Below are positions 6,608 through 12,081 of a DNA stretch of 12,081 nucleotides, piece by piece. Location of the stretch: the NCBI GenBank assembly GCA_041686915.1, contig JAWLDB010000072.1, forward strand, positions 1 to 12,081, written 5' to 3'. Made by a program: the position numbers and the translations under genes. The notes beneath the pieces were generated by a model that saw nothing but the letters and a program-made list of their open reading frames with translations, was not told the DNA's origin and made no database searches. Origin of the DNA: JAWLDB01 sp041686915 (GTDB taxonomy: Bacteria > Bacillota > UBA994 > UBA5500). Each line of letters begins with the position of its first letter. Within the stretch, counting starts at the first letter, position 1.

Positions 6608-6838
6608 TTAGACTGGCTGGTCGATCAGTTCGCCGTCGTCCACGCGGTTGACGTGGGCTACAGCGTGCTGCTGCAGACCCCCGATGGTCAGCGCTACATC
6701 ATACAGGTCCTGATCCAGGGCTTCCGGCTTCACACGGGAGAAAGACCGGGTGCGAAGCACCGGCTGCCCAAACTCGTTGGTGCCAGTCTGAACCGCGATC
6801 AACAGGCGGCTCTCGATAGGTTGCTTAACTACTGCCAT
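6608..6838 (-). CDS. DUF1659 family protein
   Basis: This is a 76-residue protein matching DUF1659: residues 1-30 give ESRLLIAVQTGTNEFGQPVLRTRSF in pieces, then a central SRVKPEALDQDLYDVALTIGGLQ helix and a C-terminal strand with the short polar end VNRVDDGELIDQ. The function is unknown. The start has AAGGAGGTGA 6 bases upstream, nearly the same leader as DUF2922, which suggests high and matched translation. It is the first gene of the minus-strand cluster. A TATTAT box (6904-6899) about 60 bases upstream could be a -10, but no good -35 accompanies it. Confidence 0.9.
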   Translation of the reverse strand: MAVVKQPIESRLLIAVQTGTNEFGQPVLRTRSFSRVKPEALDQDLYDVALTIGGLQQHAVAHVNRVDDGELIDQPV

Positions 6839-7147
6839 GCTTGTTCACCTCCTTGGCTTCCGACTCGCAGTCCCGACCGTGGCGGCTGCTGTGACTAGAT
6901 AATAGCAAGGGGTGAGGGGGGTTGTAGAATTGGCACTTTCATAGGAGTAGGGGACGCACGCTGTTCGTCCCCCTGCCTAAGATCGTGAAAATATGGGCTC
7001 TGATGAGGGGATAGCTAGCAGACAAGGGTAGTATAGGGAAAGTAGTTGAGTTTCAGGTCGAAGCAGAAAATGCTCCATAAGTTACAATTGGTGCTAAAAT
7101 GATGGTATGAGTTACTTAGTTGAGGATGTTTATGGGGGTATTTCAAA
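6839..7147. other. 309-base intergenic region between divergent units
   Basis: It should hold the promoters of the DUF1659 cluster (minus) and of the acetyltransferase (plus), but no convincing sigma-A pair is visible for either. It contains the GGGGACG/CGTCCCC hairpin at 6950-6972. No coding frame with a ribosome site was found in it. Confidence 0.5.
6950..6972. repeat. GGGGACG/CGTCCCC palindrome
   Basis: GGGGACG (6950-6956) pairs with CGTCCCC (6966-6972) around a 9-base loop. The GGGAC/GTCCC core recalls the palindromes at 7604 and 8623, but the outer arms differ, so kinship is uncertain. Confidence 0.5.
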
Positions 7148-7603
7148 ATGATAGAGTTCGCGATCTCGATGGATGCGGATGCGGAGGCCCTGCGTGACAT
7201 CGCCATCAGGGCTTTTGAGGAAGATAGAGTTAAGTATGGTGCCATGCCACCAGGGATTGAGAGCCTGGAGTGGCATACGTCAAAGATCAGAAATGGGCTG
7301 TACTATAAGATCGCGTCAGAAGGAAAGATTGTCGGGGGCATCAATCTGTACGACCTTGGTGATGGTCATTTCCGGTTAGGGGCAATCTTCATCGACCCGG
7401 CATATCAGAACCGAGGGATAGGCTCAAAGGCCATTCGGTTCATAGAGAGTAAGCATGCTGACGTGAAGAAGTGGTCGCTCGATACGCCCTATCAGAACTA
7501 CTCGACCCACGCGTTTTACAAGAAGCATGGCTATGTGAAGGTTGGGGAAATCCAGCCCATGAAAGACGTGGACTTTTGGCTGTTCGAGTTTGTCAAAGGG
7601 TAG
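7148..7603 (+). CDS. GNAT-family N-acetyltransferase
   Basis: This is a 151-residue single-domain acetyltransferase, the usual GNAT size. Motif A is clear: strand LGAIFIDPAYQ followed by the acetyl-CoA pyrophosphate loop QNRGIG (residues 87-92) and the helix SKAIRFIES. Motif B is NYSTHAFYKKHGYVKVGE (117-134), in which FYKKHGYVKVGE is a typical GNAT ending. It is cytoplasmic and its substrate (small amine or protein amino group) is unknown. The ATG has only a G-run (GGGGG) about 9 bases upstream, so translation may be modest. It is followed directly by a 29-base palindrome and then, on the same strand, by an alpha/beta hydrolase; no link in function is evident. Confidence 0.92.
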   Translation: MIEFAISMDADAEALRDIAIRAFEEDRVKYGAMPPGIESLEWHTSKIRNGLYYKIASEGKIVGGINLYDLGDGHFRLGAIFIDPAYQNRGIGSKAIRFIESKHADVKKWSLDTPYQNYSTHAFYKKHGYVKVGEIQPMKDVDFWLFEFVKG

Positions 7604-7632
7604 TGAAACGTTGGGACAGTCCCCTTGTTTCA
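7604..7632. repeat. 29-nt palindromic element, copy A
   Basis: This imperfect palindrome is centred on 7618 and starts at the base after the acetyltransferase stop. The outer arms TGAAAC/GTTTCA and the core GGGAC-A-GTCCC pair; between them one G-T wobble and two mismatches occur. It has the same plan as the element at 8623-8653. It may act as a terminator or 3' stem between the two plus-strand genes. Confidence 0.75.
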
Positions 7633-7669
7633 TTCAATGGTGGACTTGCAGAGGAAAGGGTGGTTTCCA

Positions 7670-8608
7670 ATGAAAAAGAAGACCTGGTTAAAGGGGGCGG
7701 CCATAGTACTGTCTGCCGCAGCTATTGGTACCGCTGTAGCAGGTGGCCATTTCTATAACATGGCAGTAAAACGGTCGCGCAAGAAGTTTATGACTAACAA
7801 CCCTGATCTGGCTGGGGTAGGGGAGACGTTCTCCGGTGAGATTAACTGGGTAGATGCCCATGGCTATACCGACGTGGAGCTCAAGAGCCACGACGGGCTA
7901 CGCCTACACGGCGTCTATATCCCGGCCGAGCAACCGACGAATCGGACCGCCATCCTGGCCCATGGCTATACGTCCACTGGGCGGTATATGGCCAGCTTCG
8001 CCAAGTTCTATCACGAGTGGGGTTTTAATGTGTTGCTGCCCGACGCTAGGGGACATGGCGAGAGCGAGGGGAACTACATCGGCTTTGGCTGGCACGATCG
8101 CCTGGATTACTTGCGCTGGATTGATTGTGCAGTTAACCTGGTGGGGGAGGAAGCGCAGATCGTACTACACGGCATCTCCATGGGCGGAGCGACCGTGCTG
8201 ATGACCGCTGGCGAGAGTTTGCCTCCGCAGGTGAAGGCGATTGTTTCGGATTGCGCCTATTCATCGGTGCACGAGCAGTTGGTATATCAGATGAAGCGCA
8301 TGTACAAGCTGCCGAGCTTCCCGATTATGAATGCTACCAGCCTAATCACCAAGCTGCGGGTTGGCTACTCTTTCGAGGAGGCTTCGGCTGTTAAACAGGT
8401 GAGCAAGGCTAAGGTTCCTATCCTGTTCATACACGGAGATAATGATACCTTTGTGCCGTATCAAATGGTGCATCAGCTGTATGAAGCCTGCCCCGCTGAG
8501 AAACAGCTGCTAGTTGTGCCCGGAGCAGGTCATGGCACCGCCTTCAGTCGCGACCGGGATGGCTACCAGCGAGCAGTCAAGCATTTCGTCGACGCCTACA
8601 TCCAATAG
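7670..8608 (+). CDS. Alpha/beta hydrolase, exported or membrane-anchored
   Basis: This is a 312-residue serine hydrolase. The N-terminus MKKKTWLKGAAIVLSAAAIG is a lysine-rich start followed by a hydrophobic stretch (about 8-26), so it is probably anchored in or exported across the membrane. The core has oxyanion HGY (98-100), DARGHGES (125-132), the nucleophile elbow HGISMGG with Ser170, the acid Asp259 in HGDNDTFVP, and His288 in GAGHG. This resembles the YqkD/BEM46-like group of Bacillota hydrolases; the substrate is unknown. The start at 7670 is favoured because it gives a signal-like N-terminus and has GGGTGG 7 bases upstream; a TTG 15 codons earlier lies inside the palindrome and lacks a site. 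No separate promoter is obvious, so read-through from the acetyltransferase is possible. Confidence 0.92.
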   Translation: MKKKTWLKGAAIVLSAAAIGTAVAGGHFYNMAVKRSRKKFMTNNPDLAGVGETFSGEINWVDAHGYTDVELKSHDGLRLHGVYIPAEQPTNRTAILAHGYTSTGRYMASFAKFYHEWGFNVLLPDARGHGESEGNYIGFGWHDRLDYLRWIDCAVNLVGEEAQIVLHGISMGGATVLMTAGESLPPQVKAIVSDCAYSSVHEQLVYQMKRMYKLPSFPIMNATSLITKLRVGYSFEEASAVKQVSKAKVPILFIHGDNDTFVPYQMVHQLYEACPAEKQLLVVPGAGHGTAFSRDRDGYQRAVKHFVDAYIQ

Positions 8609-8622
8609 TATAGTGACATTAG

Positions 8623-8653
8623 TGAGACGAAGGGACACTGTCCCTTCGTCTCA
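8623..8653. terminator. 31-nt palindromic element, copy B, between convergent genes
   Basis: This is a 15-bp perfect inverted repeat around a single C at 8638: TGAGACGAAGGGACA and its complement. It lies 14 bases after the hydrolase stop and 17 bases beyond the regulator stop on the other strand, so it can end transcription from both sides. It shares arm and core layout with copy A at 7604-7632. Confidence 0.8.
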
Positions 8654-8670
8654 TTCCGTTTGTATCTGCG

Positions 8671-10053
8671 CTACAGCAGCTGCTCAGCGCAGTTGGCGAG
8701 GATGCGTACGCCTTCCTCGATTCGATCGGGGAAGGTGGACGCCAGGCTCAAGCGGATACTGTGGCTGAAGTCGTAGCCGGGCAGGGAATAAAGCGTGCCG
8801 GGGGAGACCAGAGCGCCGCGGGTAGCGCAGAGTTCGGCCAGGCGCTGGGCCTTAACAGCTGGGGGAAAGGTCAGCCAGGCATTCATCCCACCACGCATGG
8901 GGGCATATGAGGCTACGTTGCCAAGATGCCTGTTCAGCGCCTGATACAGTACCTGTGCCCTTTCTTTATACGTTTGGCGGAGGAACTCGTGGTAGTGCTG
9001 CCAACGTCCGCTGCGCATGTACATATCCAAAACCCGCTGGTTGATGCCGGGGCTACCTAGGTCTGCTGTCTGTTTAGCCTGTGTGACTGAGGCTAGTAAC
9101 TGTTCCGGGAGAATCATGAATCCAAGGCGTAGGCCAGGCATGAACAGCTTGGAGAAGCTCTTTACATACAGTACCCGGTCCGGGGCTTCCTGCCACAAGG
9201 ATTTGGGCCTGATCCCGCTATAGTAGAGTTCGCTGACGTTATCGTCCTCAAGGATGTAGAAGTCTTGATTGCGGGCCAGGTCAATCAGGGCCTGACGCGA
9301 TTCCTTGCTGTAACAGATGCCTGTGGGGTTATGGAAGTTGGGCACTGCGTAGAAAAACTTGGGCTGAGCCTTCACTGCTTGCGCCAGGTCTTTGCGGCTC
9401 GGACCATGAGGGCCTAAGGAGACTGGAACGAGCTTTGCCCCCGAAGCATGCAGCGCCTGGATGGCCCCCGGATAAGTAGGGCTTTCGATGCAGACTGTGT
9501 CTCCGGGGGAGATAAGAGTCTGGGTAAGCAGGGAAATTGCCTGCTGAGCACCGGAAGTGATCTGCACCAAGTCAGGCGAAGCTGAAAGCCCCAGGTTTTG
9601 TAGATAATCCGCTATGCTCAGTCGGAGCGGCAGGTAGCCCATCGGCTCCGGATAAGAGAAAGCATGCCCTCGGTCACGGTCGAGCACGGCGTTGAATGCC
9701 TGTTTGAAGTCTTCAATCGGGAAGTAGTCCGGGGACGGCGTGCTGGCCGTGAAGTCAACCTGGTATGTGATTGTCGGTATGGCCGGCGACAAGCTGGCTG
9801 GACCGTGGGTCTTGGCAGGAGAAACGTAGGTGCCGCTACCTTCCCGTCGGTAGATTACGCCATCGCTCTCCAGGAGTTCCAGTGCGGCTACTACCGTCGA
9901 GGGGTTGACCCCTGCCTCCTGGGCCAGCTTACGAATGGATGGCAGACGGGTGTGTGGTTCAAGGCTCCTCGCGATGCTGCCTAGGTGCCTAGCCAGGGCG
10001 CGGTAACGCGGTTCATGCGTGTCGCCTGAAAGCTGCGGTATATCGAAATTCAT
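8671..10053 (-). CDS. pdxR: MocR-family PLP-dependent transcriptional regulator, PdxR-like
   Basis: This is a 460-residue fusion of a GntR-type winged helix (about 1-78; LPSIRKLAQEAGVNPSTVVAALELLESDGVIYRREGSGTY, given in pieces, covers helix-turn-helix and wing) with a fold-type-I aminotransferase-like domain (about 95-460). The PLP sites are intact: NFHNPTG (239-245), Asp270 or Asp271 in ILEDDN, the Schiff-base lysine Lys302 in SFSK, and Arg309 in GLRLGF. PdxR proteins of this build sense PLP and control the pdxS/pdxT genes in Gram-positive bacteria. Here it is divergent from pdxS with 113 bases between starts, and its predicted promoter overlaps an inverted-repeat array, so it probably regulates pdxS and itself. 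The ATG has AAGGGGG 8 bases upstream. MocR membership is near certain; the PdxR role is inferred from context. Confidence 0.9.
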   Translation of the reverse strand: MNFDIPQLSGDTHEPRYRALARHLGSIARSLEPHTRLPSIRKLAQEAGVNPSTVVAALELLESDGVIYRREGSGTYVSPAKTHGPASLSPAIPTITYQVDFTASTPSPDYFPIEDFKQAFNAVLDRDRGHAFSYPEPMGYLPLRLSIADYLQNLGLSASPDLVQITSGAQQAISLLTQTLISPGDTVCIESPTYPGAIQALHASGAKLVPVSLGPHGPSRKDLAQAVKAQPKFFYAVPNFHNPTGICYSKESRQALIDLARNQDFYILEDDNVSELYYSGIRPKSLWQEAPDRVLYVKSFSKLFMPGLRLGFMILPEQLLASVTQAKQTADLGSPGINQRVLDMYMRSGRWQHYHEFLRQTYKERAQVLYQALNRHLGNVASYAPMRGGMNAWLTFPPAVKAQRLAELCATRGALVSPGTLYSLPGYDFSHSIRLSLASTFPDRIEEGVRILANCAEQLL

Positions 10054-10066
10054 CTTGTTAACCCCC

Positions 10067-10094
10067 TTGACGTAAGCCCCAAAGCGACTATAAT
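10067..10094 (+). promoter_or_regulatory. pdxS promoter (sigma-A type)
   Basis: TTGACG (10067-10072) and a perfect TATAAT (10089-10094) are separated by 16 bases and point to pdxS. The predicted transcription start is near 10101, giving a leader of about 65 bases. It overlaps the 5' leader of the divergent regulator gene. Confidence 0.75.
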
Positions 10095-10105
10095 GCAGAC
10101 GAAAA

Positions 10106-10137
10106 GTATCGCCATACAGCTTTAACTGTATCGATAC
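10106..10137. promoter_or_regulatory. Nested inverted-repeat array, candidate PdxR operator
   Basis: Two GTAT-ATAC sites occur: GTAT-CGCC-ATAC (10106-10117) and GTAT-CG-ATAC (10128-10137), the latter inside the 12-bp perfect palindrome TGTATCGATACA (10127-10138). Their centres are 21 bp apart, two helical turns. The middle halves form a further inverted repeat, ATACAG-CTTTAA-CTGTAT (10114-10131). The array lies just after the predicted pdxS start and over the predicted regulator -10, which fits a shared control site. Confidence 0.6.
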
Positions 10138-10153
10138 AATTCCAACTAGTCAA
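10125..10153 (-). promoter_or_regulatory. Candidate promoter of the MocR regulator
   Basis: On the minus strand TTGACT (10153-10148) is followed after 17 bases by TACAGT (10130-10125). The -10 overlaps the palindrome TGTATCGATACA and the -35 overlaps the start of the pdxS ribosome site region. The predicted start near 10118 would make this transcript overlap the pdxS transcript by about 18 bases. Confidence 0.45.
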
Positions 10154-10166
10154 GGAGGGTTTATAG

Positions 10167-11021
10167 ATGAGCTTTAACAAAGAGTTGGCTGAACAACTTA
10201 AGGGCGGCGTAATCATGGACGTGGTGAATGCGGAACAGGCTAAGATCGCCGAGGCTGCCGGGGCGGTAGCGGTCATGGCGCTGGAGCGCGTGCCGGCAGA
10301 CGTCCGTCGCGATGGTGGCGTGGCCAGGATGAGCGCCCCCGAACTAATTGTGGGCATCAAGCAGGCGGTAAGTATCCCGGTAATGGCTAAAGTGCGCATC
10401 GGCCACTTTGTCGAGGCGCAGATTCTGCAGGCGCTAGGTATCGATTTCGTGGACGAGAGTGAAGTACTTACTCCGGCTGACGATCAGTTCCATATCGAGA
10501 AGAGCTCTTTCGCGATCCCCTTCGTCTGTGGTGCACGCAACTTGGGCGAGGCGCTGCGGCGCATCGGCGAGGGTGCAGTGATGATCCGTACCAAGGGCGA
10601 AGCCGGCACGGGCAACGTGGTTGAAGCAGTCAGGCATATCCGCATGGTGCAGAGCGAGATCCGCAAGGTGCAGCTTGCCCCGAAGGAAGAGCTAATGACC
10701 ATCGCCAAAGAGATGGGCGCACCCTATGAGCTGGTGCAGCAGGTGGCACAGCTCGGTCGGTTGCCAGTGGTCAATTTCGCAGCAGGCGGCGTAGCTACCC
10801 CGGCGGATGCTGCCCTGATGATGCAGCTAGGTTGCGACGGGGTCTTTGTCGGTTCAGGCATCTTCAAGTCCAGTAACCCGGCCCGCCGGGCTAGAGCGAT
10901 CGTCGAGGCTGTCGCCCACTATAACGACCCTGAGTATGTTGCAAAGGTTTCATTTGAGCTGGGCGAGGCTATGCCTGGCCTCGAGATCTCCCAACTCGAT
11001 ACCCGCTACGCCGGCCGCTAA
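10167..11021 (+). CDS. pdxS: Pyridoxal 5'-phosphate synthase subunit PdxS
   Basis: PdxS forms PLP from ribose 5-phosphate, glyceraldehyde 3-phosphate and ammonia; the ammonia normally comes from the glutaminase PdxT, with which it makes a 12+12 cytoplasmic complex. The 284 residues align almost end to end with B. subtilis PdxS, with a slightly shorter N-terminus. Catalytic residues are present: Asp18 in GGVIMD, Lys75 in PVMAK (Schiff base with ribose phosphate) and Lys143 in RTKGE; the phosphate loops NFAAGGVATPAD and VFVGSGIF are intact. The ATG has AGGAGGG 7 bases upstream. It is divergent from a PdxR-like regulator and has a terminator right after it, with no pdxT in the window. That layout is unusual, because pdxT generally follows pdxS directly. 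Confidence 0.98.
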   Translation: MSFNKELAEQLKGGVIMDVVNAEQAKIAEAAGAVAVMALERVPADVRRDGGVARMSAPELIVGIKQAVSIPVMAKVRIGHFVEAQILQALGIDFVDESEVLTPADDQFHIEKSSFAIPFVCGARNLGEALRRIGEGAVMIRTKGEAGTGNVVEAVRHIRMVQSEIRKVQLAPKEELMTIAKEMGAPYELVQQVAQLGRLPVVNFAAGGVATPADAALMMQLGCDGVFVGSGIFKSSNPARRARAIVEAVAHYNDPEYVAKVSFELGEAMPGLEISQLDTRYAGR

Positions 11022-11072
11022 GAGGATACTCCCAGTTGTCTGGCGCAATAACTCTCCGCAAGAATAGTGAAA

Positions 11073-11105
11073 CAGGCCCGCAGTCTGAGAGAGACCGCGG
11101 GCCTG
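11073..11105. terminator. Bidirectional terminator between pdxS and the ABC permease gene
   Basis: CAGGCCCGC (11073-11081) pairs with GCGGGCCTG (11097-11105); past one mismatch, GTCT and AGAC extend the stem around the loop GAGAG. It lies about 50 bases after the pdxS stop and 24 bases beyond the convergent permease stop. Both tails hold T-rich stretches (CTTCTATG on plus; TTTCACTATTCTT on minus). Confidence 0.85.
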
Positions 11106-11128
11106 CTTCTATGTTGTCCTCGCTCGCT

Positions 11129-11971
11129 CTAATGCTGCGATAGCGTGCCGAGTGACCGGCAGCGCTGCTCAATGCGGCGGAAGAGGAAGTAGCCGAAGGT
11201 GAAGAATACGACCATGAACGAAACCAGGATTATTAGCTCTGTGCTGAAGGGCAGCAGGGTATGGGTGCTAAGCAAGTGGCCCCGGATTGCATCATAAGCG
11301 TAGGTCAAGGGTAGTGCCAGGGCGATGGCCCGCAGTGCCCGCGGTAGTACTGTCACGGGGAACTGGCTGCCACTTAGAATAGTGATGTTGTTGCTGACGA
11401 TGTCGATGATGTTATTGGCGTTGTTGGTGAGCAGCACCGCACCTGCCAGGCCGAAACCAAAACCATAGAGGGCGATGATCAGCGGTACCAGCGTAAGCAG
11501 GGCTGGCGCGACTGAACCGGCGAAGCTGAACCCAAACAGTAGCCAGATAGCCAGCCCGACGCCGAGGGTATTCAGTGTGGTCAGGAAAATGCTGAAGAGC
11601 GAGCGGCCCACCAGTTGCACCAGTACAGAAACAGGGGTCAGCCAGTTGGACTCAAGCACGCCAGCATCCATCTCATTCTTCAGCGCAAAGCCCATGCCCC
11701 AGCTCACGGCGTTGACGTAGCTTGACACTATGCTGCTGACAATCAAGAAGGCCATGTAGTCACTTGTCCCCGTGTAGGCCTCAAGCCCGATATTAGCCCC
11801 GTTAACCTGGAAACTGCGGGCCATGAAGTAGACGGGGGTGAGCCACATCACTGGCTCCACCAGGCGCATTACGGCATTCATCGGATAGCTCAGGTATACT
11901 TGCATATCCTTGCGGAAGATGGCTGCAATCGCCATCAGGGCGTGGCGCCATCCGCTAACTCTAGTCATCAT
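11129..11971 (-). CDS. ABC-2 type transporter permease
   Basis: This is a 280-residue integral membrane subunit of an ABC-2 exporter. About six hydrophobic segments can be seen (near 38-52, 72-92, 122-148, 155-182, 205-225 and 246-264). ABC-2 landmarks are the cytoplasmic motif NEMDAGVLESNWLTPVS (99-115; Glu100, Gly104, Glu107, Pro113) and SGSQFPVTVLP...LPLTYAYDAIR (200-230). The ATG at 11971 has AGGAGGGGG 7 bases upstream; a second ATG follows directly. It starts 14 bases after the stop of another permease gene with the same kind of tail, so the two very likely form a heterodimer and are co-transcribed. The ATPase gene is expected beyond the right edge. The cargo (drug, lipid or polysaccharide) cannot be told from the sequence. 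Confidence 0.9.
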   Translation of the reverse strand: MMTRVSGWRHALMAIAAIFRKDMQVYLSYPMNAVMRLVEPVMWLTPVYFMARSFQVNGANIGLEAYTGTSDYMAFLIVSSIVSSYVNAVSWGMGFALKNEMDAGVLESNWLTPVSVLVQLVGRSLFSIFLTTLNTLGVGLAIWLLFGFSFAGSVAPALLTLVPLIIALYGFGFGLAGAVLLTNNANNIIDIVSNNITILSGSQFPVTVLPRALRAIALALPLTYAYDAIRGHLLSTHTLLPFSTELIILVSFMVVFFTFGYFLFRRIEQRCRSLGTLSQH

Positions 11972-11985
11972 GCTTATTCCCCCTC

Positions 11986-12081
11986 CTAGTATTGGCCCAC
12001 GGTGCCGGTTGCCAGCATGCGCCGCTGCATGGCGACAAAGGCGAGGTAACCAAGGCTGAGCAGGAAGGCACCGGATAGCAG
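11986..12081 (-). CDS. ABC-2 type transporter permease (partial, C-terminal end only)
   Basis: Only the last 31 codons and the TAG are inside the window. The peptide LLSGAFLLSLGYLAFVAMQR, then RMLATGTVGQY, is a last transmembrane helix followed by a basic tail. The downstream permease ends in the same pattern (FGYFLFRRIEQR...LGTLSQH), so this is most likely a paralogous ABC-2 permease. It lies 14 bases upstream of that gene in the same direction, which implies an operon. The N-terminal part is off the right edge. Confidence 0.75.
   Translation of the reverse strand: MLSGAFLLSLGYLAFVAMQRRMLATGTVGQY

Noticed and set aside
7625..7669. Upstream TTG start extending the second alpha/beta hydrolase by 15 residues
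   Set aside because: The TTG lies inside the palindrome after the acetyltransferase, has no ribosome site, and would bury the lysine-rich signal-like N-terminus.
10088..10399. 103-codon open frame on the minus strand across the pdxS start
   Set aside because: It is antisense to the N-terminal part of pdxS, has no ribosome site, and its composition is that of reversed pdxS codons.
1..12081. CRISPR array, prophage, transposon, toxin-antitoxin or restriction genes
   Set aside because: No direct-repeat array, integrase, transposase or paired small toxin genes were seen on either strand.

Overview
The window reads as chromosome of a Gram-positive, low-to-moderate GC bacterium (Bacillota, probably class Clostridia). 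I infer this from the very strong AGGAGG-type ribosome binding sites, the DUF1659/DUF2922/YvrJ small-gene cluster known from spore-forming Bacillota, and a PdxS-type vitamin B6 pathway under a MocR-type regulator. There are no tRNA or rRNA genes, CRISPR arrays, transposases or phage genes. The exact genus cannot be read from the sequence.

Left part (1-4832), all on the minus strand. A HSL/BD-FAE-like alpha/beta hydrolase runs off the left edge (1-539). Next is a large-subunit HPII-type catalase with a C-terminal DJ-1/PfpI-like domain (768-2906), then an exported M14 zinc carboxypeptidase (3072-4832). Each of the last two has a hairpin after its stop and looks like its own transcription unit. 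About 570 bases without a gene follow (4833-5401), with several inverted repeats.

Middle (5350-7100). A membrane-anchored bacterial PH-domain protein (5402-5836, plus) meets a minus-strand cluster of four tiny genes across a shared hairpin: DUF1659 (6608-6838), DUF2922 (6335-6553), a five-cysteine zinc-ribbon-like protein (6053-6265) and a 47-residue YvrJ-family membrane peptide (5886-6029). A perfect 9-bp hairpin splits the cluster after DUF2922. This cluster of unknown function is the best candidate for an undescribed system here.

Right part (7148-12081). A GNAT acetyltransferase and an alpha/beta hydrolase (plus) are each followed by a related 29-31 nt palindrome with a GGGAC/GTCCC core. 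A MocR/PdxR-like regulator (8671-10053, minus) is divergent from pdxS (10167-11021, plus), the PLP synthase subunit. Their predicted promoters face and overlap each other, and a nested inverted-repeat array lies in the overlap, which suggests PLP-responsive control of both genes. No pdxT follows pdxS. The window ends in a tandem pair of ABC-2 permease genes (minus), the second cut by the right edge.
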